NCBI RefSeq assembly: GCF_019457905.1
Contig: NZ_JAHZSV010000007.1
Span: 206,173-270,172 of the forward strand
Direction: 5' to 3'
Length of the DNA stretch: 64,000 bases
Source of the DNA: Flagellimonas abyssi
GTDB lineage: Bacteria > Bacteroidota > Bacteroidia > Flavobacteriales > Flavobacteriaceae
Shown: positions 44,766-53,595 of the stretch, in pieces
How positions within the stretch are numbered: position 1 is the first letter of the stretch
Layout: every line of letters starts with the position of its first letter
The notes under the pieces: generated by a model
What the model saw: only the letters and a program-made list of their open reading frames with translations
Told to the model about the DNA's origin: nothing
The model's database searches: none
Made by a program: the position numbers and the translations under genes

Positions 44766-45188
44766 GAAGAAAACGGTTTGGAGTTGTAAAAAATAGCTTG
44801 ACTGTAAAATTCATATTTTCTTTACTTGGATTCGCGGTTTTGGCAATTAGGTTCTTAACACTTTTATCAACATTCGAGATTTTTAAGAGTCAAAAACCTT
44901 GTGAACAAACGTATAGTAAGGTCTCCAAAAAATTCACGCTTGTCGCAAATTGTCCAAAATAGTTTTTCACAGTTTTTTAACAATTTTTGAGACCCAACTC
45001 CCACAACAAGTTTTCAAAACAAGGTTAGACCCAGTCTATCCGCAACAAGCGAACCACGCAATCGACGAACTACACCATACTTTACAGCAGATTAACAACA
45101 AAAAATATACTGAAACCTCAAACACATCTAATTTGCCTTTGATTATCCAATCGATAATCGACCCACAAACCAAACCTATAATTGTATT
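44766..45188. other. Divergent intergenic region between nrdB and a surface-protein gene
   Basis: No gene supported. On the minus strand TACGTTTG (44913-44906) is an exact -7 element for nrdB, without a well-spaced -33. An open frame at 44950-45192 has neutral low-complexity composition and I treat it as chance. AT-rich, with repeated TTTTnAACAATTTTTGAG-like stretches around 44962-44992. Confidence 0.45.
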
Positions 45189-47045
45189 TTGACATACATA
45201 CGCTTTCTTATCGGTCTAATCGCGCTTGTTTTAATTTTGTTCAATCCTGAACTTGACAAAATTGATGTTCTTGACAATTCATCAAACAAAAACCCTCACA
45301 TGAACCACCTCAGTTTAGATAGTGATGGTGATGGCTTCCCTGACGATATTGACCAAGATGATGACAACGACGGTATTCCCGATATTTACGAAGATGGCTG
45401 TGAGACCAATGTTGGATTTGGTTCTCCCCCACCATCCAACAGCACTACAAATTATGTCACCTCCATTTATACAGACTATAATGGCTTCTGGACATCATCT
45501 GTAGGAAGCTTGAACCCGAAAGCCTATGATGACGTTTCCACCCTGTTGGGCTTTACAGTTGGAAGCAATACATACGCGACCGGAGTGGTATCTACACGAA
45601 TGATTGACAGTGATAACAACAGTTATTATGACCAAATCGACACTGACGGCAACGGAATTGGTGACCTAAATGTGGAAGAAACTTCTTGGAGGGCACTTAA
45701 ACCGGTTACAAAGATTCTATCCGGAATACGTCTGGAAGGAAGATCTATTGATGGGAACAACGGACAAGCTGCAGGCCCTTTGTTGACCACCGGAGGAATT
45801 CCCTTCAACCCTTATTTATACCAAGGAGAACGAGGACTGGACATGGCTTATGCCATTGCCAATATCGGCAATGCGTGGTATTTTAGATTGGGGGGCACCA
45901 ATACTCCTGCATATGGTGATGGCATCATGGATATTCTTTTGACCCAGGGCGCTCAACTATCCGGGGGATCTAATTATAATAGATTGCATTTATTGGACAA
46001 GGATGGGAACTACCTTGGCAATGGCGTCGAAGTAAACTGGAACAACACACCTATTGTGGGCAATTCAATGATCGACCAATATAATGTGAACGACACCCCT
46101 AACAATAAAAACGTAAAAAAGAATATTAGGTTGGCCGCCGTTGAACTCTCTGAATTTGGGTTGACAGCCGCCGAGAGAACAGAAGCCGTCATCTTTAGAT
46201 TGGAAATTTCTGCCAATGCAGACCCTGTTTTTTTTGCAGTTAACGATGATAGTTTTAGCACAGGTTGTTCACCAACGGACAGTGATGGGGACGGCCTCGC
46301 CAATGGACTAGACCTTGACAGTGACAACGATGGAATTTTGGATGCCGTGGAAGCCGGTCACGGTGTCACCACAGTAAATGGGCGCATCCCCGGTCCGGTA
46401 GGCACAGATGGTATTCCAGATGCGATACAAGCTCCTTCACAATACAATAATGGAACCATCAATTACAACATAGCCGATTCTGATAACGATGCATTTTTAA
46501 ACTATACATCCATTGATAGTGACTCGGACGGGTGTTACGATGTTGTGGAGGCTGGTTTTACCGACCCGGATGGTGATGGTCTTCTGGGCAACTCCCCAGT
46601 AACCATCAATTCTTCCGGAATGGTCTTGGGACAAGGTGGATATACCACTCCGGTAGATGGTGATGGCAACACCGTTTATGATTATACCGAAGCCGGAAAC
46701 AGTCCCACTGTTTCGACAATTCCGACAAACGCCATTATTTTTGATGGACATCCGGGCAACCTCAACATCACAACGACCAATACCACACAATATCAATGGC
46801 AAGTAAGCACCGACGGTGGTGCAAACTTTACCGATATTTCTGATTTTGGGATGTACTCAGGAACGGACACGGATACCTTGACCATCAACAATCCGGATAT
46901 GAGCATGAACGGATATTTGTATCGAGTGGAATTATTCAACGATGCCTATACTTGCTCACCTTCATCAACCTCCAATAGCATTACATTGAATATTAGAGTA
47001 CAAACAATCATCACTAACAGGAAAGTAACATACAGGGTAAACTAA
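45189..47045 (+). CDS. Secreted thrombospondin-type-3-repeat (Ca-binding) surface protein
   Basis: A 618-residue protein with an N-terminal hydrophobic segment (IRFLIGLIALVLILFNPEL) and several TSP type 3-like calcium repeats: DSDGDGFPDDIDQDDDNDGI, DSDGDGLANGLDLDSDNDGI, DSDSDGCYDVVEAGFTDPDG. The middle ~200 residues form a globular region of unknown fold; an Ig-like segment (YQWQVSTDGGANFTDIS) lies near the end. It ends ITNRKVTYRVN without a recognisable type IX sorting domain. The start is a TTG at 45189, as no ATG precedes the hydrophobic segment; start is uncertain. Probably cell-surface. Confidence 0.78.
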   Translation: MTYIRFLIGLIALVLILFNPELDKIDVLDNSSNKNPHMNHLSLDSDGDGFPDDIDQDDDNDGIPDIYEDGCETNVGFGSPPPSNSTTNYVTSIYTDYNGFWTSSVGSLNPKAYDDVSTLLGFTVGSNTYATGVVSTRMIDSDNNSYYDQIDTDGNGIGDLNVEETSWRALKPVTKILSGIRLEGRSIDGNNGQAAGPLLTTGGIPFNPYLYQGERGLDMAYAIANIGNAWYFRLGGTNTPAYGDGIMDILLTQGAQLSGGSNYNRLHLLDKDGNYLGNGVEVNWNNTPIVGNSMIDQYNVNDTPNNKNVKKNIRLAAVELSEFGLTAAERTEAVIFRLEISANADPVFFAVNDDSFSTGCSPTDSDGDGLANGLDLDSDNDGILDAVEAGHGVTTVNGRIPGPVGTDGIPDAIQAPSQYNNGTINYNIADSDNDAFLNYTSIDSDSDGCYDVVEAGFTDPDGDGLLGNSPVTINSSGMVLGQGGYTTPVDGDGNTVYDYTEAGNSPTVSTIPTNAIIFDGHPGNLNITTTNTTQYQWQVSTDGGANFTDISDFGMYSGTDTDTLTINNPDMSMNGYLYRVELFNDAYTCSPSSTSNSITLNIRVQTIITNRKVTYRVN

Positions 47046-47079
47046 AAATTCATGTCGTAGCCTTCAATACAAATAAACT

Positions 47080-49302
47080 TTAAATTTTAATCTTAAAACC
47101 ACCATTGATCACAAAACCATCAACGGGTGCATATATCTCAGAAAATTGTGGATCACTTAAATTGCCTGAGTATATGGTATCGAATCGTGTTTGCCGAGTA
47201 TCCAAAAAGTTTTCAAAATTCAGGAAAATAGAGAATTTATCACTTAGCTTCTTTTCACTCATTAAGCCCACGATCCAATAGGATTTACCTGTTTCCCCTG
47301 AAGAGAGCTTTTGGGGACTGTAATAATAGCCCTCCAGACCGATCCAAAGGTCACCCTCTTTCTCATACATCAGCACATTGTTCAAACGATGCTTCGCAAC
47401 CAGTGGAAAGTCGGACACTGTTCCGTTTTGATGTTGCTTAACATTGGCGTGGGTATAGCCCGTAAACAACTTGAAATCCCCGTATTTGACTTTGAGATTG
47501 ATCTCCGCACCACGGGTATCCACAAATCCATCGGGTTGTTGAAAAGTGTAAAAGCCGTCTCCTTCGGACTGCAATACCATAGGGTCATCTATTCTGGTAT
47601 AAAATAATAGCGTATTGATGGACATGGTCATGCCCGGCATGGGTACCCATTTATAATTTACATCAAAATTACCGCCCAAAGAACGTTCCAAATCCGTTTG
47701 ATCAATATCAATGGGGAGCACGTTCCTAAACTGTAACCGTTCTGCATCCTCCGTAAAAACCGTAGGGGTCTTATAGCCCATTCCTCCCCCCAGTCGAAAT
47801 GTCAATTTTTGACTTGGCTCATACAGTATGGATAATCTAGGCAATGCCAAAGCTCCGTAATCGGAATGAAAATCGGTGCGAAGACCTGTTTCCAAACTGA
47901 GCCCTTCATTGATTTGCCAAACGTTTTGGGCGAACAATCCAAAAATTTGATAGGATTGGTCCAGTGCTATGGCCTGATCTTCCCTGGTATCGTTAAAATA
48001 TTCCGTCCAAAGATTGGTCCCGAACACCCATTCAAGACCGTTTTCCGAACCGGTTGAAAAGTTCAGCTCACTAAAGGAGGAACGTTGATAGCCCGAAAAG
48101 ATAAAATCCGGAACCTGTATCGTCCGATCGTAAAAACTGAAACTGTTCTTTAGTTCCAATCGATTTTCTTCATTAAAAACATGTTTGAATCCCAATTGAG
48201 TGGAAACACGTTCGGTTTTATTGGATTCGAAATATGGGTCGTCTACAGGTTCTCCCTTAACATAGTCCAAATTCCCCCCAAGTCTGTCCTCCCAAATGGC
48301 ATTGATTCCCAACAATAGTTCAGTTTGTTCCCCTAGATACCAATACAGTTTGGGGTTCAATGTAAATCGGTCGAACTCCGGAATTGCCGTCAGGCCGATA
48401 TCGGCAGGGTCATAGGGTGACCCAAAATTGTAGGAAGCAAACACGGTAGCTCCAAGCTTCTTGAATTTCTGGGAATAAAAGCCACTCAAGTCCAATCCAA
48501 GAGCAGAGGTACCATTGGCCATAAAACTAAGTTCGGGTTCATCTTCAGGTGTTTTAGAAATTAAATTTACCAAACCAGCTATCGCCCCTCCTCCATAAAG
48601 GGTAGAACTAGAACCCTTGATCACCTCCACCTGTTTAAGGTCCAAAGGTGCTATTTGCATCAAGCTCAAACCGCTCGCAAATCCGGAATACAATGGGAAT
48701 CCATCCCGGAGAAGTTGGGTATATTTACCGTCGAGCCCCTGGATACGGATACTGGAATTATAACTGGTAGCAGAGGTCTGTTGGGTTCGGATTCCCGTGC
48801 TTTCGTTGAGCAACATACGGATGTCCCCTGGTTTCATATTGCCCTTTTCGGACAGCTCTTCCCCTGCAATGACCTCTACCCGTGTTGGGATATCCTCAAT
48901 GGTGCGGGTACTTCTGGTGGACACCAGGGTGATTTCTTCTATTTCCTCGGTCTGGGGAACTAGATAAAGGGTCTGATTTTGTTGTGCGGCATTCAAGGGA
49001 AAACGAAAGCTTCGCTCAAGTTTCGCGTATCCAACATAACTCAGTTGCAATTGAAACGTTCCGTTGGGAATGTTTTGAATATGAATTTTACCGGATTCAT
49101 TGGATATAGCCCCAATATCCAATGAGGGTAAAACGGCGGTCACGCCGATCAAGGGTTCTTTATCAATGGAGTCCTTGACCACAATATCAAGGGTGTTCTG
49201 TGCCAAAACAGGCCCTATTCCCAAAAGGAAAAGCAGCACAATTAATTTTATTTTTATTTTATGAAGTTTGAAGTATGATTCTCTTACCAAGAAACAAGGC
49301 AA
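47080..49302 (-). CDS. TonB-dependent outer-membrane receptor
   Basis: A receptor of about 740 residues: signal region (IKLIVLLFLLGIGPVLAQ), carboxypeptidase-like N-domain (DSIDKEPLIGVTAVLPSLDI), plug with VEVIAGEELSEKGN, SIRIQGLDGKYTQLLRDGFP and VEVIKGSSSTLYGGGAIAGL, and a TonB barrel ending GFVINGGFKIKI. Substrate cannot be told; the QLLRDGFPLYSG plug resembles siderophore/vitamin or copper-type receptors. The start is uncertain: only TTG codons (49302, 49290) precede the signal. It follows the small Cys/His protein at 49324 by 21 bp. Confidence 0.87.
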   Translation of the reverse strand: MPCFLVRESYFKLHKIKIKLIVLLFLLGIGPVLAQNTLDIVVKDSIDKEPLIGVTAVLPSLDIGAISNESGKIHIQNIPNGTFQLQLSYVGYAKLERSFRFPLNAAQQNQTLYLVPQTEEIEEITLVSTRSTRTIEDIPTRVEVIAGEELSEKGNMKPGDIRMLLNESTGIRTQQTSATSYNSSIRIQGLDGKYTQLLRDGFPLYSGFASGLSLMQIAPLDLKQVEVIKGSSSTLYGGGAIAGLVNLISKTPEDEPELSFMANGTSALGLDLSGFYSQKFKKLGATVFASYNFGSPYDPADIGLTAIPEFDRFTLNPKLYWYLGEQTELLLGINAIWEDRLGGNLDYVKGEPVDDPYFESNKTERVSTQLGFKHVFNEENRLELKNSFSFYDRTIQVPDFIFSGYQRSSFSELNFSTGSENGLEWVFGTNLWTEYFNDTREDQAIALDQSYQIFGLFAQNVWQINEGLSLETGLRTDFHSDYGALALPRLSILYEPSQKLTFRLGGGMGYKTPTVFTEDAERLQFRNVLPIDIDQTDLERSLGGNFDVNYKWVPMPGMTMSINTLLFYTRIDDPMVLQSEGDGFYTFQQPDGFVDTRGAEINLKVKYGDFKLFTGYTHANVKQHQNGTVSDFPLVAKHRLNNVLMYEKEGDLWIGLEGYYYSPQKLSSGETGKSYWIVGLMSEKKLSDKFSIFLNFENFLDTRQTRFDTIYSGNLSDPQFSEIYAPVDGFVINGGFKIKI

Positions 49303-49323
49303 GAGCCTAAGTTTTATCGTTAA

Positions 49324-49653
49324 TTATACTTCAAATGAGCGTGGTGGTTTCAAGGATAAAAAGTACACTTCTTCGGAGACGAACTCCTGGTATGGCACCT
49401 GATCCATTTTAAGGTCAAGCTCCATTATACCTATATTAAGCAAGTTCTCATAAGCAATGGTAAACCCTGGGCATCTTCCACAGGTATAGAATGGCGAGCA
49501 TGGCTTTTCCTTATCATGTGGAGACTCCTCCGAATCATCGTGTCCGCATGAGTCTGCAAGAAACGTTTCAGAACATGAACCTTTCTCTTGACAACATGGA
49601 TATGATGACAATAGAACTGTGAACAAGGATAGAAAAACAGCCAAAAACTTCAT
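49324..49653 (-). CDS. Small exported Cys/His-rich protein (DUF6660-like)
   Basis: A 109-residue protein with a signal peptide (MKFLAVFLSLFTVLLSSYP), then CCQEKGSCSE, CGHDDSEESPHDKEKPCSPF and YTCGRCPGF: about nine Cys plus His/Asp clusters, and a terminal KPPRSFEV. It resembles the DUF6660 family by memory of its pattern (short signal, acidic/His stretch, PCSPF-Cys cluster, PP ending). Likely periplasmic metal binding. It precedes a TonB receptor on the same strand, as the analogous genes at 37369 and 53596 precede an outer-membrane partner. Confidence 0.7.
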   Translation of the reverse strand: MKFLAVFLSLFTVLLSSYPCCQEKGSCSETFLADSCGHDDSEESPHDKEKPCSPFYTCGRCPGFTIAYENLLNIGIMELDLKMDQVPYQEFVSEEVYFLSLKPPRSFEV

Positions 49654-49727
49654 GTTTCAAATGTATTAAAAACAATCCAATATGGTTTTGGTTCAAACCA
49701 TGCAACTGTTGCCTTGCTCTTTTGACC

Positions 49728-50594
49728 TTAATTTAAATACTCCTTTAAAAATTCTATTTTAGAGGAGCTCCTTAACCTGGCCAAGGCTTTTACTTTTATT
49801 TGTCTGACCCTTTCTTTTGTAAGATTTAAATTAAAAGCAATTTCTTCCAATCCCATGGAATCATTCGCTCCTATACCAAAATACATTTTAACCACAAAGG
49901 CTTCGCGGTAGGACAGGATACTCAAAATACCATCAATTTCCAATTGTAACGAGCTATTGATCAACTTCTGTTCTGGACTGCCAAACTCATCGGAACGCAT
50001 TACGTCATGTAAGTTTAGTCCTCCATCGCCAATCCCCAATGGCTCATCCATTGAAAGGGGCCAAGAAGAATGTTTTAAGCATATTTGGATCTCTGATAGC
50101 GAGAAATCGATCAGTTCAGCTATTTCTTCCGCGGTTGGTGGTCTTTGATGCACTTGCTCGAAATGGGAAGAGATGCTGTTTATCTTGTTGATCACGTTTA
50201 TTTTGTTCAAGGGCAATCTGACCATCCTTGATTTTTCCGTAAGTGCCTGTATTATCCCTTGGCGTATCCACCATACTGCATAGGAAATGAACTTGAAACC
50301 ACGCGTCTCATCAAATTTGGACGCCGCCCTGACCAGCCCAACATTCCCTTCATTAATGAGATCATGCAAATTTAGTCCCTTTGATTGGTATTGTTTCGCC
50401 ACGGAAACAACAAATCGCAAATTGGCCGATACTAGCTTTTCCAGAGCTTCGTTATCTCCTTGCCTTATGCGAACTGCCAGATCAACCTCTTCTTCTGCGG
50501 TGATCATTGGGATACGGCTTATATCGCTAAGATACTTGTTTAGGGAAAGGGTATCCCTTGTTGTAATTTGCTTTGATATGGTAAGAGATCTCAT
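49728..50594 (-). CDS. Second RpoD-like sigma-70 factor (group 2)
   Basis: A 288-residue sigma factor of the short Bacteroidota RpoD type. Region 1.2/2 (SLNKYLSDISRIPMITAEEE, NLRFVVSVAKQYQSKGLNLH, DLINEGNVGL), region 2.4 (FDETRGFKFISYAVWWIRQG), region 3 and region 4.2 (LEEIAFNLNLTKERVRQIKV) are all present. Region 2.4 is close to the housekeeping sequence while region 3 and the linker are diverged, e.g. LSMDEPLGIGDGGLN for the usual SMDAPL segment. I judge it an accessory paralogue, not the primary sigma. It is the third gene of an operon with bS21 and a NYN protein, 15 bp after the latter. Confidence 0.88.
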   Translation of the reverse strand: MRSLTISKQITTRDTLSLNKYLSDISRIPMITAEEEVDLAVRIRQGDNEALEKLVSANLRFVVSVAKQYQSKGLNLHDLINEGNVGLVRAASKFDETRGFKFISYAVWWIRQGIIQALTEKSRMVRLPLNKINVINKINSISSHFEQVHQRPPTAEEIAELIDFSLSEIQICLKHSSWPLSMDEPLGIGDGGLNLHDVMRSDEFGSPEQKLINSSLQLEIDGILSILSYREAFVVKMYFGIGANDSMGLEEIAFNLNLTKERVRQIKVKALARLRSSSKIEFLKEYLN

Positions 50595-50609
50595 AGGTTT
50601 TGTTTTTCA

Positions 50610-51344
50610 TTAGACCATCGTCCTTACATAGATCAAGTTCCCATTGCCCTTTGGATTTTTTCTGGACCCTATTTCAATTTGACCTATGGACTTGACCAAA
50701 GGGGTCAGTTTTTTGAATCCGTAATTTCGTGCATCAAAGTTGGGCTGTTTCTTTTGCAATAATGTCCCCACCTCGCCCAAGAAGGCCCATCCTTCCTCAT
50801 CTTCCACATCTGCAATGGTCGAAAGTATGAGATTGATCACCTTTGGGGTGATTTTGTCAATTTTGCTTTTATCATTTTTCTCCGGGGCATTGGTCTCCCC
50901 AATTTGGGTCTTATGGAGTATTTCGAGATATATGAACTTGTCACATGAAACTATAAAGGGGTCTGGGGTCTTTCGCTCCCCAATACCAAAAACGGTCATT
51001 CCCGCTTCTCTTAACCGTATGGCCAACCGAGTAAAATCGCTGTCACTGGAAACCAACGAAAACCCATTCACCTTACCAGAATAAAGAATATCCATTGCAT
51101 CAATGATCATGGCACTGTCCGTTGAATTTTTGCCGGTAGTATACCCATATTGTTGTACGGGGGTAATAGCGTTTTTCAACAGGACATCTTTCCATTTTGT
51201 CAAGCTGGGCTTCGTCCAATCTCCATAAATCCTCTTAATGCTCGGATTTCCATATTTGGCAATTTCTTCCAACATTTCCTTTACGTATTTGGAAGGGATA
51301 TTGTCCCCATCTATCAGGACCGCCAAGTTTAAATCTTTGTCCAT
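50610..51344 (-). CDS. NYN (PIN-like) domain protein with C-terminal LOTUS/OST-HTH
   Basis: A 244-residue protein. Residues 1-~150 are a LabA/NYN PIN-like nuclease domain with the acidic residues in VLIDGDNIPSKYV (D12, D14), NSTDSAMIIDAMDILYSG and LVSSDSDFTRLAIRLREAGM. Residues ~165-240 resemble an OST-HTH/LOTUS RNA-binding domain (EGWAFLGEVGTLLQKKQPNF, DARNYGFKKLTPLVKSI). This architecture suggests an RNA endonuclease or RNA-binding factor; target unknown. It lies between bS21 (4-bp gap) and a sigma factor in an operon. Confidence 0.88.
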   Translation of the reverse strand: MDKDLNLAVLIDGDNIPSKYVKEMLEEIAKYGNPSIKRIYGDWTKPSLTKWKDVLLKNAITPVQQYGYTTGKNSTDSAMIIDAMDILYSGKVNGFSLVSSDSDFTRLAIRLREAGMTVFGIGERKTPDPFIVSCDKFIYLEILHKTQIGETNAPEKNDKSKIDKITPKVINLILSTIADVEDEEGWAFLGEVGTLLQKKQPNFDARNYGFKKLTPLVKSIGQIEIGSRKNPKGNGNLIYVRTMV

Positions 51345-51348
51345 AAAA

Positions 51349-51543
51349 TCACTCCTCGTTCTTTTTTAAATATTCGTTCTTATGGATTGCCTTTTTTAGG
51401 TTCTCCCTCTTCTCTTCTGATTTTTTTGTAAACTCCTGATTGTTCCGGATACGTTTTAATTGTTGGGTGCTCCGCACTTTGTTCCTGTACCTTTTTAAAG
51501 CCCTTTCTATGTTCTCTCCAGGAACTAATTTTATTATCAACAT
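51349..51543 (-). CDS. rpsU: 30S ribosomal protein S21 (bS21), paralogue 2
   Basis: A 64-residue basic protein: MLIIKLVPGENIERALKRYR, TKKSEEKRENLKKAIHK. Clearly bS21, roughly 60% identical by eye to paralogue 1 at 26654. Position 54, Tyr in paralogue 1 and in the flavobacterial protein I remember, is His here. In F. johnsoniae Tyr54 contacts the 3' end of 16S rRNA to hide the anti-Shine-Dalgarno (memory), so this copy may behave differently. First gene of the bS21-NYN-sigma operon. No Shine-Dalgarno visible upstream. Confidence 0.92.
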   Translation of the reverse strand: MLIIKLVPGENIERALKRYRNKVRSTQQLKRIRNNQEFTKKSEEKRENLKKAIHKNEYLKKNEE

Positions 51544-52070
51544 ACACTCTACTTATTTTAAGGATTATTTTAAAATACAGCCCTTTTAAGAGCCAATGGT
51601 CAAACATTGCCGCTGCATGGGAAATGGGACTCCCGAGCCAATACGACTTTGGACTTTGGGCTATAAAGCCTTTAAAAAGAAATTATTGATTCAAGCAAAA
51701 AATAACTAAGAAGTGTCCCTCTGTTAATCGGAAATGGGCAATAGGAGAAGGCTATCTTTTTTATTCAGGGATTGGAACAATCATTGTCCACATTGTACGG
51801 TAAAGGAAAGCATTTATATTGAAAACCAAATGGTTTGTACTATTTATTTTGAGTCCACTACAAATGTTTTTTTGGTGCATTGTTTCATATTCGCCCTACC
51901 GGACAATAAAATTAAAAACACATCCTCAAGAATTACATTGCAATTTATATAGAGGGAATAAGGTCAAATGTGAAGCTTGGAGGTTAAGGCTGATGGATCA
52001 GATAGATTATGATTTGATCATTTATGCGTCTCTCAGAGAATGTTAAAAACACTTCAAAAAAAAAAAGACA
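51544..52070. other. Gene-free stretch left of the integrated element
   Basis: About 530 bp. Two overlapping short frames (51734-51952, 51819-52046) have no domain character and no conserved-looking start. The bS21 operon promoter should be at the left edge, but no exact TAnnTTTG is seen. AT-rich; possibly degraded sequence next to the tRNA-Leu target. Confidence 0.5.
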
Positions 52071-52102
52071 AAACCCTGACAGCTAATTAGCTGTCAGGGT
52101 TT
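52071..52102 (-). terminator. Perfect 32-bp palindrome, terminator of the tRNA-Leu unit
   Basis: AAACCCTGACAGCTAA and its exact reverse complement form a 16-bp-armed palindrome with A/T runs on either side. It lies directly 3' of the tRNA-Leu piece on the minus strand. Confidence 0.85.
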
Positions 52103-52107
52103 TTCAG

Positions 52108-52192
52108 TACCTTGGGTGGGAATCGAACCCACACGTCCGAAGACACTGGATTTTGAATCCAGCGTATTTACCACCAAATTTCCGTAAGTTAT
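52108..52192 (-). tRNA. tRNA-Leu (CAA) 3' portion with mismatched 5' end: left attachment site
   Basis: On the minus strand the anticodon arm CTGGA-TTCAAAA-TCCAG (anticodon CAA at 52153-52155), variable arm, T-arm GTGGG-TTCGATT-CCCAC (52116-52132) and 3' acceptor strand CCAAGGT plus A (ending 52108) are intact. The matching 5' acceptor strand would read ACCTTGG, but the sequence there is ACTTACGGAAA, and the D-arm is only partly conserved. So this is not a functional tRNA but the chromosomal 3' remnant produced when an element integrated into the 3' half of tRNA-Leu. The complete gene should lie at the far right end of the element, outside this window. Confidence 0.7.
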
Positions 52193-52318
52193 ATTATAAT
52201 CAACTGATTAACATATATTTAATTTTATATAATGTCAATTGATATCGTTTAAAATCCTAATTTGTTGTACCTATGTTGTACCAAAAATGATTATCTTTAT
52301 ATTCTCAATACTTAAGAT

Positions 52319-53533
52319 ATGGCATCAAACGCAAAAATAGTACTTCGGAAAAAGCCCAATAAAGAAGGGCATTGTCCTCTTTGTATTCGTATTACTAAAA
52401 ACCGTCGCTCAAATTATCATTATATAGGTCATAATATTGACCCTAATGATTGGGATGGAAAAAATATTAGAGTTAGAAAATCACACCCTTACTCAGATAG
52501 GTTAAACGGCTTGCTTAGTACTAAACTGTCTGAGGCGAATAAGATGCTGATTGATTTGCAATCGAGCAAAAAGGATATATCGGCTAATCAAATAAAAGAG
52601 AAACTTTATGCATCTTCCGAATCAGTTACTTTTTTCGAAGTGGCACAAGATTTTCTTGATGATTTAGAAGCAAACGAAAAGCTGTCTAGGCTCTCGACCG
52701 ACAAGGCTCGTGTTAACCACGTATTGAACTTTACCAAATCAAAACAACTTACCTTTCAAGAAATTGATGAAAACTTTCTAAAGAGATTTAAAACTTACCT
52801 CCGTACAAAACACAACCTATCGGAAAGGTCGATAGTAAATAATCTTATTGTGATTAGAACTATCTATAATAGAGCTATTAAATTGGGTATAGTAGATAGA
52901 AAACTCTATCCCTTCGGTTCAGATAAAATACGGATTAAGTTCCCTGAAACCGAAAAAATAGGCCTTACCAAAAATGAGGTCATAAAACTTGAATCCGTTG
53001 AAAATCTGACCGACAACGAGACTCACGCTAGAAATGTTTGGCTTTTCAGTTTTTATTTTGCCGGAATTCGGGTAGCTGACGTATTGAAAATTCGTTGGAC
53101 CGATATTTATGACGAAAGGCTGCATTATCGAATGAACAAGAATTTAAAATTGTTATCCCTTAAAATCCCAGATAAAATATTTCCGATTTTGGAATATTAT
53201 CAGGACAGTAAACAAAATGATGACGATTTTATATTTCCGGAAATGAAAAAGGCAAATTTACAAGATGCAAAAGATGTCTATGCTAAAACAAAAACGGCCA
53301 ACAAGAAATTCAATAAATATTTGGTATCGGTCGCTGATAAAGCCAAAATATCAAAAAAAGTAACTATGCACATTGCTAGACATACATTTGGGAATATATC
53401 GGAAGATAAAATCCCAATTAATATGCTCCAAAAATTATATAGACATTCATCGATTACCACTACTATAAATTACCAATCTAACTTTATGCATAGGGATGCC
53501 GATAATGCTTTGGATAGCGTCATTAATTTTTGA
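52319..53533 (+). CDS. Tyrosine recombinase (integrase) of the Bacteroidota type
   Basis: A 404-residue integrase with N-terminal arm-type DNA-binding region (CPLCIRITKNRRSNYHYIGH), a phage-integrase SAM-like core-binding domain (FFEVAQDFLDDLEANEKLSR) and the catalytic domain: first Arg in YFAGIRVADVLKIRW, HxxR in HIARHTFG, and Tyr in SSITTTINYQSN. It resembles integrases of conjugative and mobilisable elements of Bacteroidetes. Adjacent to the tRNA-Leu fragment, 127 bp away, so it is expected to have integrated the element there. Confidence 0.92.
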   Translation: MASNAKIVLRKKPNKEGHCPLCIRITKNRRSNYHYIGHNIDPNDWDGKNIRVRKSHPYSDRLNGLLSTKLSEANKMLIDLQSSKKDISANQIKEKLYASSESVTFFEVAQDFLDDLEANEKLSRLSTDKARVNHVLNFTKSKQLTFQEIDENFLKRFKTYLRTKHNLSERSIVNNLIVIRTIYNRAIKLGIVDRKLYPFGSDKIRIKFPETEKIGLTKNEVIKLESVENLTDNETHARNVWLFSFYFAGIRVADVLKIRWTDIYDERLHYRMNKNLKLLSLKIPDKIFPILEYYQDSKQNDDDFIFPEMKKANLQDAKDVYAKTKTANKKFNKYLVSVADKAKISKKVTMHIARHTFGNISEDKIPINMLQKLYRHSSITTTINYQSNFMHRDADNALDSVINF

Positions 53534-53583
53534 TTTCTGAAATTCTAAATCATCTTTGCACAACCTGTGCATCGCAATTTTAT

Positions 53584-53591
53584 TATCTTTG
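53584..53591 (+). promoter_or_regulatory. -7 element of the cargo gene cluster
   Basis: TATCTTTG exactly matches TAnnTTTG; the predicted transcription start coincides with the GTG at 53596, so this mRNA may be leaderless. The TTTG at 53555-53558 is too far upstream (25-bp spacer) for an ideal -33. Confidence 0.5.
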
Positions 53592-53595
53592 CAGA

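Noticed and set aside
44950..45192. 80-codon open frame upstream of the TSP3-repeat gene
   Set aside because: No domain, signal peptide or start context; low-complexity Gln/Thr/Ile composition; it lies in an AT-rich regulatory spacer.
51734..52046. Two overlapping open frames left of the tRNA-Leu fragment
   Set aside because: No recognisable domain or codon pattern; probably chance frames in degraded sequence.
52108..52192. A functional tRNA-Leu(CAA)
   Set aside because: The 5' acceptor strand does not pair with the 3' strand CCAAGGT, so it is treated as an attachment-site remnant.
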